Assembly: GCA_964372375.1 (NCBI GenBank)
Contig: CAYJQF010000003.1
Span: 1-49,966 of the forward strand
Origin: SICV01 sp964372375
GTDB taxonomy: Archaea; Nanobdellota; Nanobdellia; Pacearchaeales; GW2011-AR1
Length of the DNA: 49,966 nt
Direction of reading: 5' to 3'
In this document: positions 1 to 6,538 of the stretch, one piece after another
Numbering within the stretch: the stretch's first letter is position 1
Layout: each line of letters begins with the position of its first letter
Program-made: the position numbers and the translations under genes
Notes under the pieces: generated by a model
Database searches by the model: none
What the model was told of the DNA's origin: nothing
What the model saw: only the letters and a program-made list of their open reading frames with translations

Positions 1-544
1 GCTCATGCGCACGTAAGGGTTCAAACGCAGTAATCACACCTAATGCCTCTGCATAGGGTACTACCTGTTCACGCAGAATGTCAACTAATGAGTCAAGCTC
101 TCCCTCTCTGAGTTGATACAGATGGGCGTGACGCGTATGCCATGGTCCACTTAAGATACCTTGTCCTGGTTCAGCAAGTTCTGCAACATGATGGACGCCG
201 GCGCATACGCGTGCAAGTGCTGATGCGCGCTCGGTAGCATCTGAAGAGGTAAGGTGCGGGCTTGGTTTTTCCCCTTCCTTGTCAAGAAAATGAGGGTTGA
301 AACCGCAACCAATTATGCGCATTCCTAAATCTTTCGCAATTCTTTTTTGTTCGCCGGCTGCTGCAAGGCTTCTGGCGTGTTCGGGTCCTCCCATCGAGGC
401 AAACACTTCAATGACTGAAGCCGGAGCAGGAAATGGCAACTTACTTATTGTTTCTGCTGTGCGTCGAAACGCAGCAGTATCATGGGGAGCAAAGAGCTCA
501 AGACTCCAAGCAGTAGCGCCCCACTGAAATGCATTTTCTAGCAT
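1..544 (-). CDS. Sugar phosphate isomerase/epimerase-like TIM-barrel protein, 3' end cut by window edge
   Basis: An uninterrupted minus-strand frame runs from an ATG at 544 off the left edge and gives about 181 residues (MLENAFQWGATAW... to ...AFEPLRAHE). The pattern resembles the xylose-isomerase-like (AP endonuclease 2) TIM-barrel fold used by tagatose/psicose 3-epimerases and similar sugar isomerases: an early Gly/Trp-rich strand, a GCGFNP strand, a GPWHTRHAH segment and an FEPL strand where the metal-binding Glu normally sits. The substrate cannot be told. A TTTAAATAGG box at about 564-573 lies 20-29 bp upstream of this ATG, which supports it as a leaderless start. Family call is moderately secure; the C-terminal metal ligands are outside the window. 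Confidence 0.65.
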   Translation of the reverse strand, partial: MLENAFQWGATAWSLELFAPHDTAAFRRTAETISKLPFPAPASVIEVFASMGGPEHARSLAAAGEQKRIAKDLGMRIIGCGFNPHFLDKEGEKPSPHLTSSDATERASALARVCAGVHHVAELAEPGQGILSGPWHTRHAHLYQLREGELDSLVDILREQVVPYAEALGVITAFEPLRAHE

Positions 545-612
545 TGTAAGAAAAGGTATGCAGCCTATTTAAACATGTAGAGTAGATTGATACTCATCAG
601 GAGTAAGTACAA

Positions 613-855
613 TTATTTCTTCTCTAATTTCTTCAACCGCTCTTCAAATTCCTTCATCTTCTCTTGCATCTGCTTGCTATGTTCATTATACTGCTTGTCC
701 ATGCTCGATACAAAATCAGACAAGTAAGCGTTAAATAAGGTGCTTACTTTCCCGCCAAACAGCTTTAATTTTCCTTTCGCCTTGTCCAATAAAGCTCTGT
801 CTACCGTAATGTTGACACGTATTTTCTTCCTATCTTTTTTCATACTAATACTCAT
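613..855 (-). CDS. Small ribbon-helix-helix DNA-binding protein
   Basis: This 80-aa protein starts with a basic segment, then a beta strand (IRVNITVDRALL), two helices with a GKVSTLF turn, and a charged coiled-coil tail (residues about 52-80). That is the layout of MetJ/Arc ribbon-helix-helix proteins, often transcription repressors or antitoxins. A GTG at 861 and an ATG at 843 are also in frame. The ATG at 855 is preferred because the TATA-like box at 871-884 is 16-30 bp upstream, as for a leaderless message. No toxin gene adjoins it: the neighbours are a cut epimerase and the divergent ribosomal operon, so it may be a solitary regulator. Function beyond DNA binding is inferred. Confidence 0.7.
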   Translation of the reverse strand: MSISMKKDRKKIRVNITVDRALLDKAKGKLKLFGGKVSTLFNAYLSDFVSSMDKQYNEHSKQMQEKMKEFEERLKKLEKK

Positions 856-901
856 ACACACTTCTACACATTTAAGTATAAAAACCTTTCTCTTGGGAAA
901 G

Positions 902-911
902 GTTTAAATAG
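902..911 (+). promoter_or_regulatory. TATA-like promoter of the L18e-L13-S9 operon
   Basis: GTTTAAATAG lies about 21-30 bp before the L18e ATG at 932, preceded by a purine-rich GAAAG that could act as a TFB recognition element. A GAAGGAG purine stretch just before the ATG could also serve as a ribosome binding site. Confidence 0.6.
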
Positions 912-931
912 CTTACCAGAAGAGAAGGAGT

Positions 932-1306
932 ATGCAGACAGCAAGCAAGACCCATATTAAAGAAAAAGCAAGGCGGAAGACAAATCCGAGCTTAGTTGAA
1001 ACCATTACGTTAGCGAGAAAGAGCAAATACTGGCATGCACTTGCCCATAGCATTTCAGGACCTTCGCGAAAGCACGCTGCCGTGAATTTGGACACAATTG
1101 AAAAACAAACCAAAGCAGGTGATACGGTTATTATTCCAGGCAAAGTCTTAGCTTCCGGCGATATAACTAAGAAAGTCCGCATCAGCTCTTTAAGTATTTC
1201 AAAAGCAGCCTTGGAAAAAATAAAGAAAGTCAAAGGAGAATATGTTTCTTTAGCAGAAGAAATAAAGAAAAATCCCAAGGCAGAAGGGATTAAGGTGCTC
1301 GCATGA
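932..1306 (+). CDS. rpl18e: 50S ribosomal protein L18e (eL18)
   Basis: A 124-aa protein matching archaeal L18e: basic N-terminus with TNPSLVETI, a WHALAHSISGPSR segment, the VIIPGKVLASGDI strand and the SISKAALEKI helix. Length is normal for archaea. It is a large-subunit rRNA-binding protein. It opens the classical archaeal L18e-L13-S9 operon, and its stop overlaps the L13 start by 4 bp, implying coupled translation. The rpoN, rpoK, enolase and S2 genes that often follow this cluster elsewhere are absent here; an orphan ORF follows S9 instead. Confidence 0.96.
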   Translation: MQTASKTHIKEKARRKTNPSLVETITLARKSKYWHALAHSISGPSRKHAAVNLDTIEKQTKAGDTVIIPGKVLASGDITKKVRISSLSISKAALEKIKKVKGEYVSLAEEIKKNPKAEGIKVLA

Positions 1307-1707
1307 ATACACTCGTGTTTGATGCAACCAATGCAGTACTTGGCAGGCTTACAAGCACGGCAGCAAAAAAAGCCCTAGTAGGCAACAAAGTCATTATTAT
1401 TAATTGTAATCAGGTGCTCATCACGGGGAGGCGACGCATGATTATTGAGGAATATAAAAAGACAGTTGAGCGCGGCGGGCACAGCCTTAAGGGTCCGTTC
1501 TTCATCAAGCGCGATCCCGCCCGGTTTGTGAAACGAACGGTGAGAGGCATGCTCAACTACAAACAAGCCAGAGGATTGCAGGCATTCAAGAATATTATGT
1601 GCTATAATACGGTTCCTGCCGAATATGCAACGGCCAAGCATACCTCTCTTGCTTCTTCAACACAGGCAAAAACAATCACCCTTTCAGAATTAACCAAGGA
1701 ATTATAA
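1303..1707 (+). CDS. rpl13: 50S ribosomal protein L13 (uL13)
   Basis: A 134-aa uL13 homologue. The N-terminus (FDATNAVLGRLTSTAAK) is the diagnostic DA-x3-LGRLA-like signature, and KRTVRGMLNYKQARG near residue 84 matches the conserved archaeal VRGMLP-like segment. It assembles early onto 23S rRNA. Its ATG overlaps the L18e stop (ATGA), and its TAA shares one base with the S9 start, so all three genes form one tightly packed transcription unit. Confidence 0.96.
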   Translation: MNTLVFDATNAVLGRLTSTAAKKALVGNKVIIINCNQVLITGRRRMIIEEYKKTVERGGHSLKGPFFIKRDPARFVKRTVRGMLNYKQARGLQAFKNIMCYNTVPAEYATAKHTSLASSTQAKTITLSELTKEL

Positions 1708-2114
1708 TGGAAAATCTAGGCATCATCTCAGGCAAGCGAAAAACGGCGGTAGCAAAGCTCAGAATTCAGAAAGGTTCAGGCAAAGTGCGCTACAACTATC
1801 TTTCTACTGATACCTTGCCTTTGTTTCACCGCCTTGCATTAGCAGAGCCAATCAGAATTTACGAGCACGAGATGCAGGAAGCGCTTCCCTACGATTTTTC
1901 TATTAAGACTTTGGGAGGAGGCAAGGAAGCGCAAATCGAAGCTTCTCGCCTTGCCATTGCAAAAGCCCTGCTTAAGCTAACCGGCTCTGATGTCTTGAGG
2001 AAAGCTTTTATTGCTTACGACAGAAACATGGTGGTCCAGGATTCCAGGAGAAAAGAAGCCAATAAGCCAGGGGATTCTGCTCCGAGAGCAAAGAGGCAGA
2101 AGTCATACCGTTAA
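1707..2114 (+). CDS. rps9: 30S ribosomal protein S9 (uS9)
   Basis: A 135-aa uS9 homologue. It carries the GKRKTAVAKLRI start, a GGGKEAQIEASRLAIAKAL segment, the DSRRKEANKPG loop and the invariant basic C-terminal tail ending KSYR, which in the family reaches toward the P-site tRNA. It is the last gene of the L18e-L13-S9 unit. About 55 bp later a separate TATA-like box (AATCTTTATAAG, near 2138-2149) begins the accessory block. Confidence 0.96.
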   Translation: MENLGIISGKRKTAVAKLRIQKGSGKVRYNYLSTDTLPLFHRLALAEPIRIYEHEMQEALPYDFSIKTLGGGKEAQIEASRLAIAKALLKLTGSDVLRKAFIAYDRNMVVQDSRRKEANKPGDSAPRAKRQKSYR

Positions 2115-2169
2115 TTTAATAACTTGAGAGTATACAAATCTTTATAAGAAGTGCTTTGAGAAGAATGTG

Positions 2170-2553
2170 ATGGGAGTACAATATGAATTGGAAGCAAAAA
2201 CAGAACTCATAAGAGTTACTTGTACAGATAGTTCAGAAAGAGGACTCAATCTCTCTAATGGACAGGTAGGCAAGACGTATCTTGAAGCAATAACAACTAG
2301 AAATGCTTTAGCCGAACATTCAGTTAGAGGAACGCTGATAGTATACCTAAACTTCCAGATTGATAATCTAAATTATAATCCTCATACCGATTCTGTAAAT
2401 TTAAAATGCATAGTAGAAAAAAGAAAAACAAGAGAAAAAGATGATGCCATTTTACCAGTAGATATTGTCGCTTTTATACGTCATCAACTAGCAATTCAAG
2501 AGGGCACAGGCGTGCAACTTTCTGATGCAGGTCTAGATGCACTGTTTAAGTAA
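2170..2553 (+). CDS. Orphan protein of 127 aa
   Basis: I do not recognise this protein. It alternates beta-like hydrophobic stretches (LIVYLNFQIDNLNY, VNLKCIVEKRK) and ends in a helical segment (VDIVAFIRHQLAIQEG). There is no signal peptide or membrane segment. A GTG lies immediately before the chosen ATG. The TATA-like box AATCTTTATAAG is about 21 bp upstream, so the short start is plausible. It sits between the S9 gene and a convergent recombinase gene and marks the left end of the accessory block. Coding status rests on the open frame and the promoter spacing. Confidence 0.6.
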   Translation: MGVQYELEAKTELIRVTCTDSSERGLNLSNGQVGKTYLEAITTRNALAEHSVRGTLIVYLNFQIDNLNYNPHTDSVNLKCIVEKRKTREKDDAILPVDIVAFIRHQLAIQEGTGVQLSDAGLDALFK

Positions 2554-2578
2554 ATTTTAACTAAAATATAGATAGAAA

Positions 2579-3406
2579 CTACGTCTGAACAACATCTTTC
2601 TGCATCAGCACATCAAACGGATTCTGCACTTTTTTGAGCTGGTCGCTGTTGATATGCGTGTACAACTGCGTCGTGTTGAGATTGCTATGACCAAGCAAAG
2701 CCTGTATCACTCGGATGTCAGTCCCCTGTTCCAGCAAGTGGGTAGCATAGCTGTGCCGAAGCGTATGTGGCGTTATCTTTTTCTGGATGCCTGCCCGTTT
2801 GCGCAGTCCAAAGATAATTTTCTGGATATTCCGAGTTGTTAATGGTTCGCTCTTTGAGAAGATATATATGTGCTCTCGTCCAGAAAGATATGCCTGTAGG
2901 TCTTGCCCAAGCACACTTGATAAAGTAAAGAGCCGATCCTTAGCACCCTTGCCTCTGCGCACCCATCCGGTATGCTCCTGGAAATTGACATCGCTTACTT
3001 TCAAATTGACTAATTCAGATACCCGCAATCCAGCCGAATAGAGCAGGGAGACAATGAGCCTGCTCTTCGTCGTATCACATGACTCAAGCAATCTGCGCAC
3101 CTCATCCTTAGACAATACTTCAGGCAGGCGCTTTTCTTTCTTAGGTATTCGCACTTCTCCAAAATCCTTCTTTAACACTTCTTGGTAATAGAATTTCAAG
3201 GCAGCAGCAGCAAGCATGATGGTATTTTTCGACTTCGTATCAAACAGCTCTGACAAATACAGCTTGGCATCATCCTGCGTCACTTCACTCGGATTTTTCT
3301 GAATGCGCTGTAAGAATTTTTCAGCGAAAAAGCTGTAATTTCTGACCGTTAACGGGGAAAACCCGCGCAGTTTTAATTCGCTTTTTAGCGTATCTACGTT
3401 TACCAT
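2579..3406 (-). CDS. xerA: Tyrosine recombinase, XerA/XerC/D type
   Basis: A 275-aa tyrosine recombinase. Residues about 1-85 form the SAM-like core-binding domain (LKLRGFSPLTVRNY), and residues 95-260 the catalytic domain. All expected active-site residues are visible: Arg128 (SAGLRVSELV), Lys153 (GKGAKDR), His214 and Arg217 (HTLRHSYATHLL), His240 (LLGHSN) and Tyr249 (QLYTHI). It is complete and probably active. Archaeal XerA resolves chromosome dimers at dif, but the same architecture serves integrative elements. It lies directly downstream of a DnaB-like gene in an accessory block, so either role is possible. A TATA-like CTTTAAATAAAAG lies upstream. I found no convincing dif-like site nearby. 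Confidence 0.92.
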   Translation of the reverse strand: MVNVDTLKSELKLRGFSPLTVRNYSFFAEKFLQRIQKNPSEVTQDDAKLYLSELFDTKSKNTIMLAAAALKFYYQEVLKKDFGEVRIPKKEKRLPEVLSKDEVRRLLESCDTTKSRLIVSLLYSAGLRVSELVNLKVSDVNFQEHTGWVRRGKGAKDRLFTLSSVLGQDLQAYLSGREHIYIFSKSEPLTTRNIQKIIFGLRKRAGIQKKITPHTLRHSYATHLLEQGTDIRVIQALLGHSNLNTTQLYTHINSDQLKKVQNPFDVLMQKDVVQT

Positions 3407-3457
3407 GCCTCTTTCACGTTTCGTTAAACCGAACTTTTATTTAAAGCTTGTGGTTGC

Positions 3458-4369
3458 CTAAACGCGGCTCACTCGCGCAGCACTCTCAAACCTTCCATAC
3501 GAGCGCAAGTAAACGAGATCGCATGCCGCGATAGAAGGGCCTGTTGCAAGATTGTTAGCAATACGCACCTGTAAAGTCAGGCACTCTCCCATAAATAAAT
3601 CAGACTGATCTTCATCAAAGCGATCGTTACGGCAATCAAGCAGGAGAATCGGACGTGCCAGATACTCTAAAACACCTTTATCTCTTAAGTCATCCGTGCA
3701 TATCTTCGCTCGCAGCCCTTTCTTAACTTCTGAAAGGACTAGTACGGTAAGCCCTTTTTCATGAGCGAGTTTAGAAAAAAGAGATGCCGCTTCGCAATTC
3801 TTCATAGGAGGCGGATCACTTTCAGCATGAGCTCGTCCCGTAAACAAACTTTGCAACCGATCAAGGATTATCAGTTGTGTACCTTGTGTTGCTTTGCTGT
3901 TTATACATGCCTCATAAAAAGTTACTGGATTGAGGGGAGCATCATAAAAGGCGAGGGAGTCGCTTTTCGTTAACGCTTCAATACTTTCTGCTAATCGAGG
4001 CAATTCACGCGCAGCATTACCGCTATACTCGAATGAAAATCGAGAGCGCATACATATTAACCGTTGCATAAGGATTTCTGCAGAAAGGTCTGGGCTGAAA
4101 TAACTGACTTTATGCGTCTGAGCAGCATGTAACGCAATATTGAGCCCAAAATCAGTCAGTCCATATTCAGGTCGTGCGCCGACAACACTGACTCCTTCAG
4201 GAAGGCCATCAGTAATGGCATCAATATCAGCAAACCCAGTAGGGATACCTGAGATAACTCTTCTACCTTCTAATCTCGGAAGATAGCGCGTTTCTAGCGC
4301 TTTTCCGGCAGCATAGGCAAGCGCCGCTGCAGTTTTGAAGCAGGGATTCTTTACAGTAGCAGGGCTCAT
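3458..4369 (-). CDS. DnaB-helicase-like RecA-fold ATPase with degenerate Walker A
   Basis: A 303-aa protein resembling the C-terminal RecA-fold domain of DnaB replicative helicase. Residues 40-80 give GIPTGFADIDAITDGLPEG followed by GARPEYGLTDFGLNIALHAA, which aligns with the DnaB ARPxxGKTxFALNIA stretch. The P-loop lysine is replaced by leucine (Leu71). The catalytic-Glu strand reads SPDLSAEIL where DnaB has SLEMS, and LIILDRLQSL (about 166-175) matches Walker B/H3. The DnaB N-terminal domain is missing. It probably cannot hydrolyse ATP normally and may be a structural or regulatory relative. Its ATG overlaps the preceding gene's stop by 4 bp, so the pair is co-translated. Confidence 0.75.
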   Translation of the reverse strand: MSPATVKNPCFKTAAALAYAAGKALETRYLPRLEGRRVISGIPTGFADIDAITDGLPEGVSVVGARPEYGLTDFGLNIALHAAQTHKVSYFSPDLSAEILMQRLICMRSRFSFEYSGNAARELPRLAESIEALTKSDSLAFYDAPLNPVTFYEACINSKATQGTQLIILDRLQSLFTGRAHAESDPPPMKNCEAASLFSKLAHEKGLTVLVLSEVKKGLRAKICTDDLRDKGVLEYLARPILLLDCRNDRFDEDQSDLFMGECLTLQVRIANNLATGPSIAACDLVYLRSYGRFESAARVSRV

Positions 4370-5214
4370 GCTCGCCCTTTCAGTTTATCCAATCTTCTAC
4401 GCCAATTCTGAACAGCTTTCTTTTCACTAAACTCATCAAGATAATGCTGAAACGGAAATTCTTCTCGGATTTCCCAGTTGGAAGGAATGAGATAAAATCG
4501 GTCGTGAAGCTGCACCGCTACAAACGGGTCTTTGTCGATTTTAGTAGATTCTAATTTAAGCTCTTCAGGGCGCGGTATCCAATAGACATTTGTGGCAAAG
4601 TAAATGCTTTCACCAAATACACTTCGATGTCCCGAATCAAGCCAACTAGAGAGAAGGTTTCCAAGTACTGGGCGTTTTAAAGCGCGAGATACGACTGCAT
4701 GATATAAGCTTCGTGCCTCACGTACTTCTTGCAAAACAGCTTGTGGTATGCTCGGCATCTTAGCGCTAATATTGACTTTATATTGAAATCGTCTTCCTGT
4801 TGCTCCATCCTCAGCAGTAACGTGCTCATGTTCCCATACACCTTTTTCACTGCTTACAGGAGCATGTGCAAACAAAGGCAGCTCAACAGTATAGGGCTTG
4901 CCTTCGATTCTTACAGTTTCAACTCTGCGAAGATGAAACAAGTCTGGTGATAAGGTAGTATAACGCATTCCAAAAGCTGAACAGATATACTCAACACCTA
5001 ACGTAGCTACTCTTTTCTCATTTTCAGTTTTTTGAAATGGCGGTACAAGTGCAGCAGTAAGTTCTCTCATGCTTTTTTCTATAGCTCTTTGCTTTGGGAT
5101 AAGCGTTTCTTGATCTGCAGGAGTAGGCTTTATATCGGCGAATCCAACTAGAAGCTCTCCTAACGAGCTGTTTCCAATTACTCTATCTGCGAGTCCCGTA
5201 CCAATTAAATGCAT
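4366..5214 (-). CDS. Orphan protein of 282 aa, operon partner of the DnaB-like ATPase
   Basis: I do not recognise this protein. It is soluble, with mixed alpha/beta character, a basic C-terminus (NWRRRLDKLKGR) and no membrane segment. Residues 145-153 read YKVNISAKM, nearly identical to YQVNIGAKM in the second module of the 772-aa protein encoded at 6539-8857; this may link the two or be chance. It lies between a 46-aa ORF (10-bp overlap) and the DnaB-like gene (4-bp overlap), so the three are probably made together. A DNA-processing accessory role is only inferred from that company. Confidence 0.6.
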   Translation of the reverse strand: MHLIGTGLADRVIGNSSLGELLVGFADIKPTPADQETLIPKQRAIEKSMRELTAALVPPFQKTENEKRVATLGVEYICSAFGMRYTTLSPDLFHLRRVETVRIEGKPYTVELPLFAHAPVSSEKGVWEHEHVTAEDGATGRRFQYKVNISAKMPSIPQAVLQEVREARSLYHAVVSRALKRPVLGNLLSSWLDSGHRSVFGESIYFATNVYWIPRPEELKLESTKIDKDPFVAVQLHDRFYLIPSNWEIREEFPFQHYLDEFSEKKAVQNWRRRLDKLKGRA

Positions 5215-5345
5215 GTCTGCTTTCCTCCTACTACTATTCCATCTGAAGCAAGGGGAAGGGGAATATAGCCTCGTGCTATATACTCCCGCATCATCTCCCT
5301 GCTCTCCTCATCAAAGAAAAAGTAGCATCTCTCATCAGGTTTCAT
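5205..5345 (-). CDS. Small 46-aa ORF at the head of the DnaB-like operon
   Basis: An ATG at 5345 opens 46 codons (starting MKPDERCYFFFDEES, ending GGKQTCI) that close with a TAA overlapping the next gene's ATG by 10 bp. The overlap and the purine-rich GTAGGAGGAAAG about 4-15 bp before the next start suggest translational coupling. The product is half acidic, half hydrophobic, with no recognisable motif. It is the first frame of the unit and could be a small protein or a leader peptide. Coding status is moderate: support comes from position, overlap and start codon only. Confidence 0.45.
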   Translation of the reverse strand: MKPDERCYFFFDEESREMMREYIARGYIPLPLASDGIVVGGKQTCI

Positions 5346-5450
5346 ACTCTTTCATAGAGTTGTAGAATACATGTACTTTACTGACAAAAAGATGTCATTA
5401 GTGTTGTACAAGATAATAAACATTAAATACTCGCTCAAGTTTTGAGTAGC

Positions 5451-6290
5451 ATGCTCACTTCTCAAGTCATCAAGCAGGTAGAAGACTTCGTCTATAGCAA
5501 ACCAAGGTCTATCCAGGAAATTGCCCAGCACATCAAAAAGAACTGGCGGACTGCAGATAGGTACGTGCAGGAGATTGAGAAGCAGTACGGCACCTTGGCA
5601 ACGAGAACGTTCCGGGAAGGAACGAGGGGCGCATTGAAAATTGTCTATTGGGCTGCTATTGATAAAGTCTCAGCTTCCGTCTTCCAGGAACGGCTGGAAG
5701 AGGAAATCATGCGCGCCAAGTGGAAAGAAGATCTTTCTGCCTTTGACATTTTCCAGTATGTTCCTGACAAGTATAAGAAAGCAGCTGTAGAAACCGAGCA
5801 AAGCGAGCAGAAAGTAGGATTTTTTAGGATTCAAAAAATATTGGAGAAAGCGGAGAAGCAGCTGCTCATTTTTTCAGGCAATCTCTCGTTTATCAACTTC
5901 AAGCACAAGAACCAGAGCATTCAGGACATTCTCGATTCCTTGGTCAAGAAAGGCATTTCCATTAAAGTCTTATGCCGAGTTGATATTGCAGGCAGAAAGA
6001 ACGTGGAACGCTTGCTTGCTTTGAATGAAAAGTACGGCAAACAGCTGGTAGAAATCCATCACAAGCTGCATCCGATCAGGGCAACGATTGTAGATAAGCA
6101 GTTTTTTGATATCAAGGAGATAAAGGAGCCCACAGGAGAGCTGCACGAATTGGATAAGAAGCTCTTTATTTTTTATAATATCAAAGATAAAGAATGGATT
6201 GACTGGCTGACCAGGATATTCTGGAAACTCTTCTCATCATCGATTGATGCGCCAGGTAGATTGCAGCAGCTGGGAAAGTTGCGCGTCTAA
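5451..6290 (+). CDS. HTH transcription regulator with TrmB-like C-terminal domain
   Basis: About 279 aa. Residues 1-60 form a winged helix (QEIAQHIKKNWRTADRYVQEIEKQYG). The later part (about 125-250) has strands EKQLLIFSGNLSFI and ISIKVLCRVD followed by IRATIVDKQFF, the pattern of the phospholipase-D-like effector domain in TrmB-type archaeal regulators. A likely cytosolic ligand- or stress-responsive regulator. A TTG at 5442 is in frame, but the ATG at 5451 is favoured because a TTAAATAC box lies about 21-28 bp upstream. It is divergent from the DnaB-like operon, with about 100 bp between starts, so it may control that operon; this is inference. Confidence 0.75.
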   Translation: MLTSQVIKQVEDFVYSKPRSIQEIAQHIKKNWRTADRYVQEIEKQYGTLATRTFREGTRGALKIVYWAAIDKVSASVFQERLEEEIMRAKWKEDLSAFDIFQYVPDKYKKAAVETEQSEQKVGFFRIQKILEKAEKQLLIFSGNLSFINFKHKNQSIQDILDSLVKKGISIKVLCRVDIAGRKNVERLLALNEKYGKQLVEIHHKLHPIRATIVDKQFFDIKEIKEPTGELHELDKKLFIFYNIKDKEWIDWLTRIFWKLFSSSIDAPGRLQQLGKLRV

Positions 6291-6291
6291 C

Positions 6292-6308
6292 ACCATAATC
6301 CTTTTAAA
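6292..6308 (+). promoter_or_regulatory. Promoter box, first copy of an identical 17-bp pair
   Basis: ACCATAATCCTTTTAAA includes a TATA-like TTTTAAA and its upstream flank. It ends 21 bp before the GTG of the 52-aa ORF at 6330. The same 17 bases recur at 6502-6518, ending 20 bp before the next start. Confidence 0.6.
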
Positions 6309-6329
6309 TTGCTGTCTCCAAGGACTTGC

Positions 6330-6488
6330 GTGGACGGAAAAAAACTGGTGAAGCTTGCCTTAGTCTCTGGAGCATCCCACGCTTTGAAATATCAGCGGGA
6401 AAACCCTCAAGCTTCTGAAGAAGAGCTGATTCAGATGGTTTCCCGGCATGCGAATGAGCTCTTTGCAAAACTCGACACTGAGGAATAA
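6330..6488 (+). CDS. Small 52-aa helical protein, GTG start
   Basis: A GTG-initiated frame of 53 codons gives a 52-aa, mostly helical, charged protein: VDGKKLVKLALVSGASH, a KYQRENPQASEEELIQM stretch, and an end at LFAKLDTEE. The spacing to the TATA-like box (6302-6308) equals the spacing used by the large gene downstream, which strongly supports leaderless GTG initiation. There is no known family I can name. It sits between the HTH regulator and the 772-aa repeat protein and shares an identical promoter with the latter, so the two are probably co-expressed. Coding status is fairly likely, function unknown. Confidence 0.6.
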   Translation: MDGKKLVKLALVSGASHALKYQRENPQASEEELIQMVSRHANELFAKLDTEE

Positions 6489-6501
6489 CTGCCGTAGTGC
6501 T

Positions 6502-6518
6502 ACCATAATCCTTTTAAA
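6502..6518 (+). promoter_or_regulatory. Promoter box, second copy of the identical 17-bp pair
   Basis: ACCATAATCCTTTTAAA, identical to 6292-6308, ends 20 bp before the ATG at 6539. The bases on both sides differ, so the shared stretch covers just the upstream element and TATA box. Confidence 0.6.
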
Positions 6519-6538
6519 CGCTCGTTCCTGTTTTAGTC

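Noticed and set aside
613..855. Toxin-antitoxin pair for the 80-aa ribbon-helix-helix protein
   Set aside because: Neither neighbour is a toxin-like gene; it stands alone between the epimerase and the ribosomal operon.
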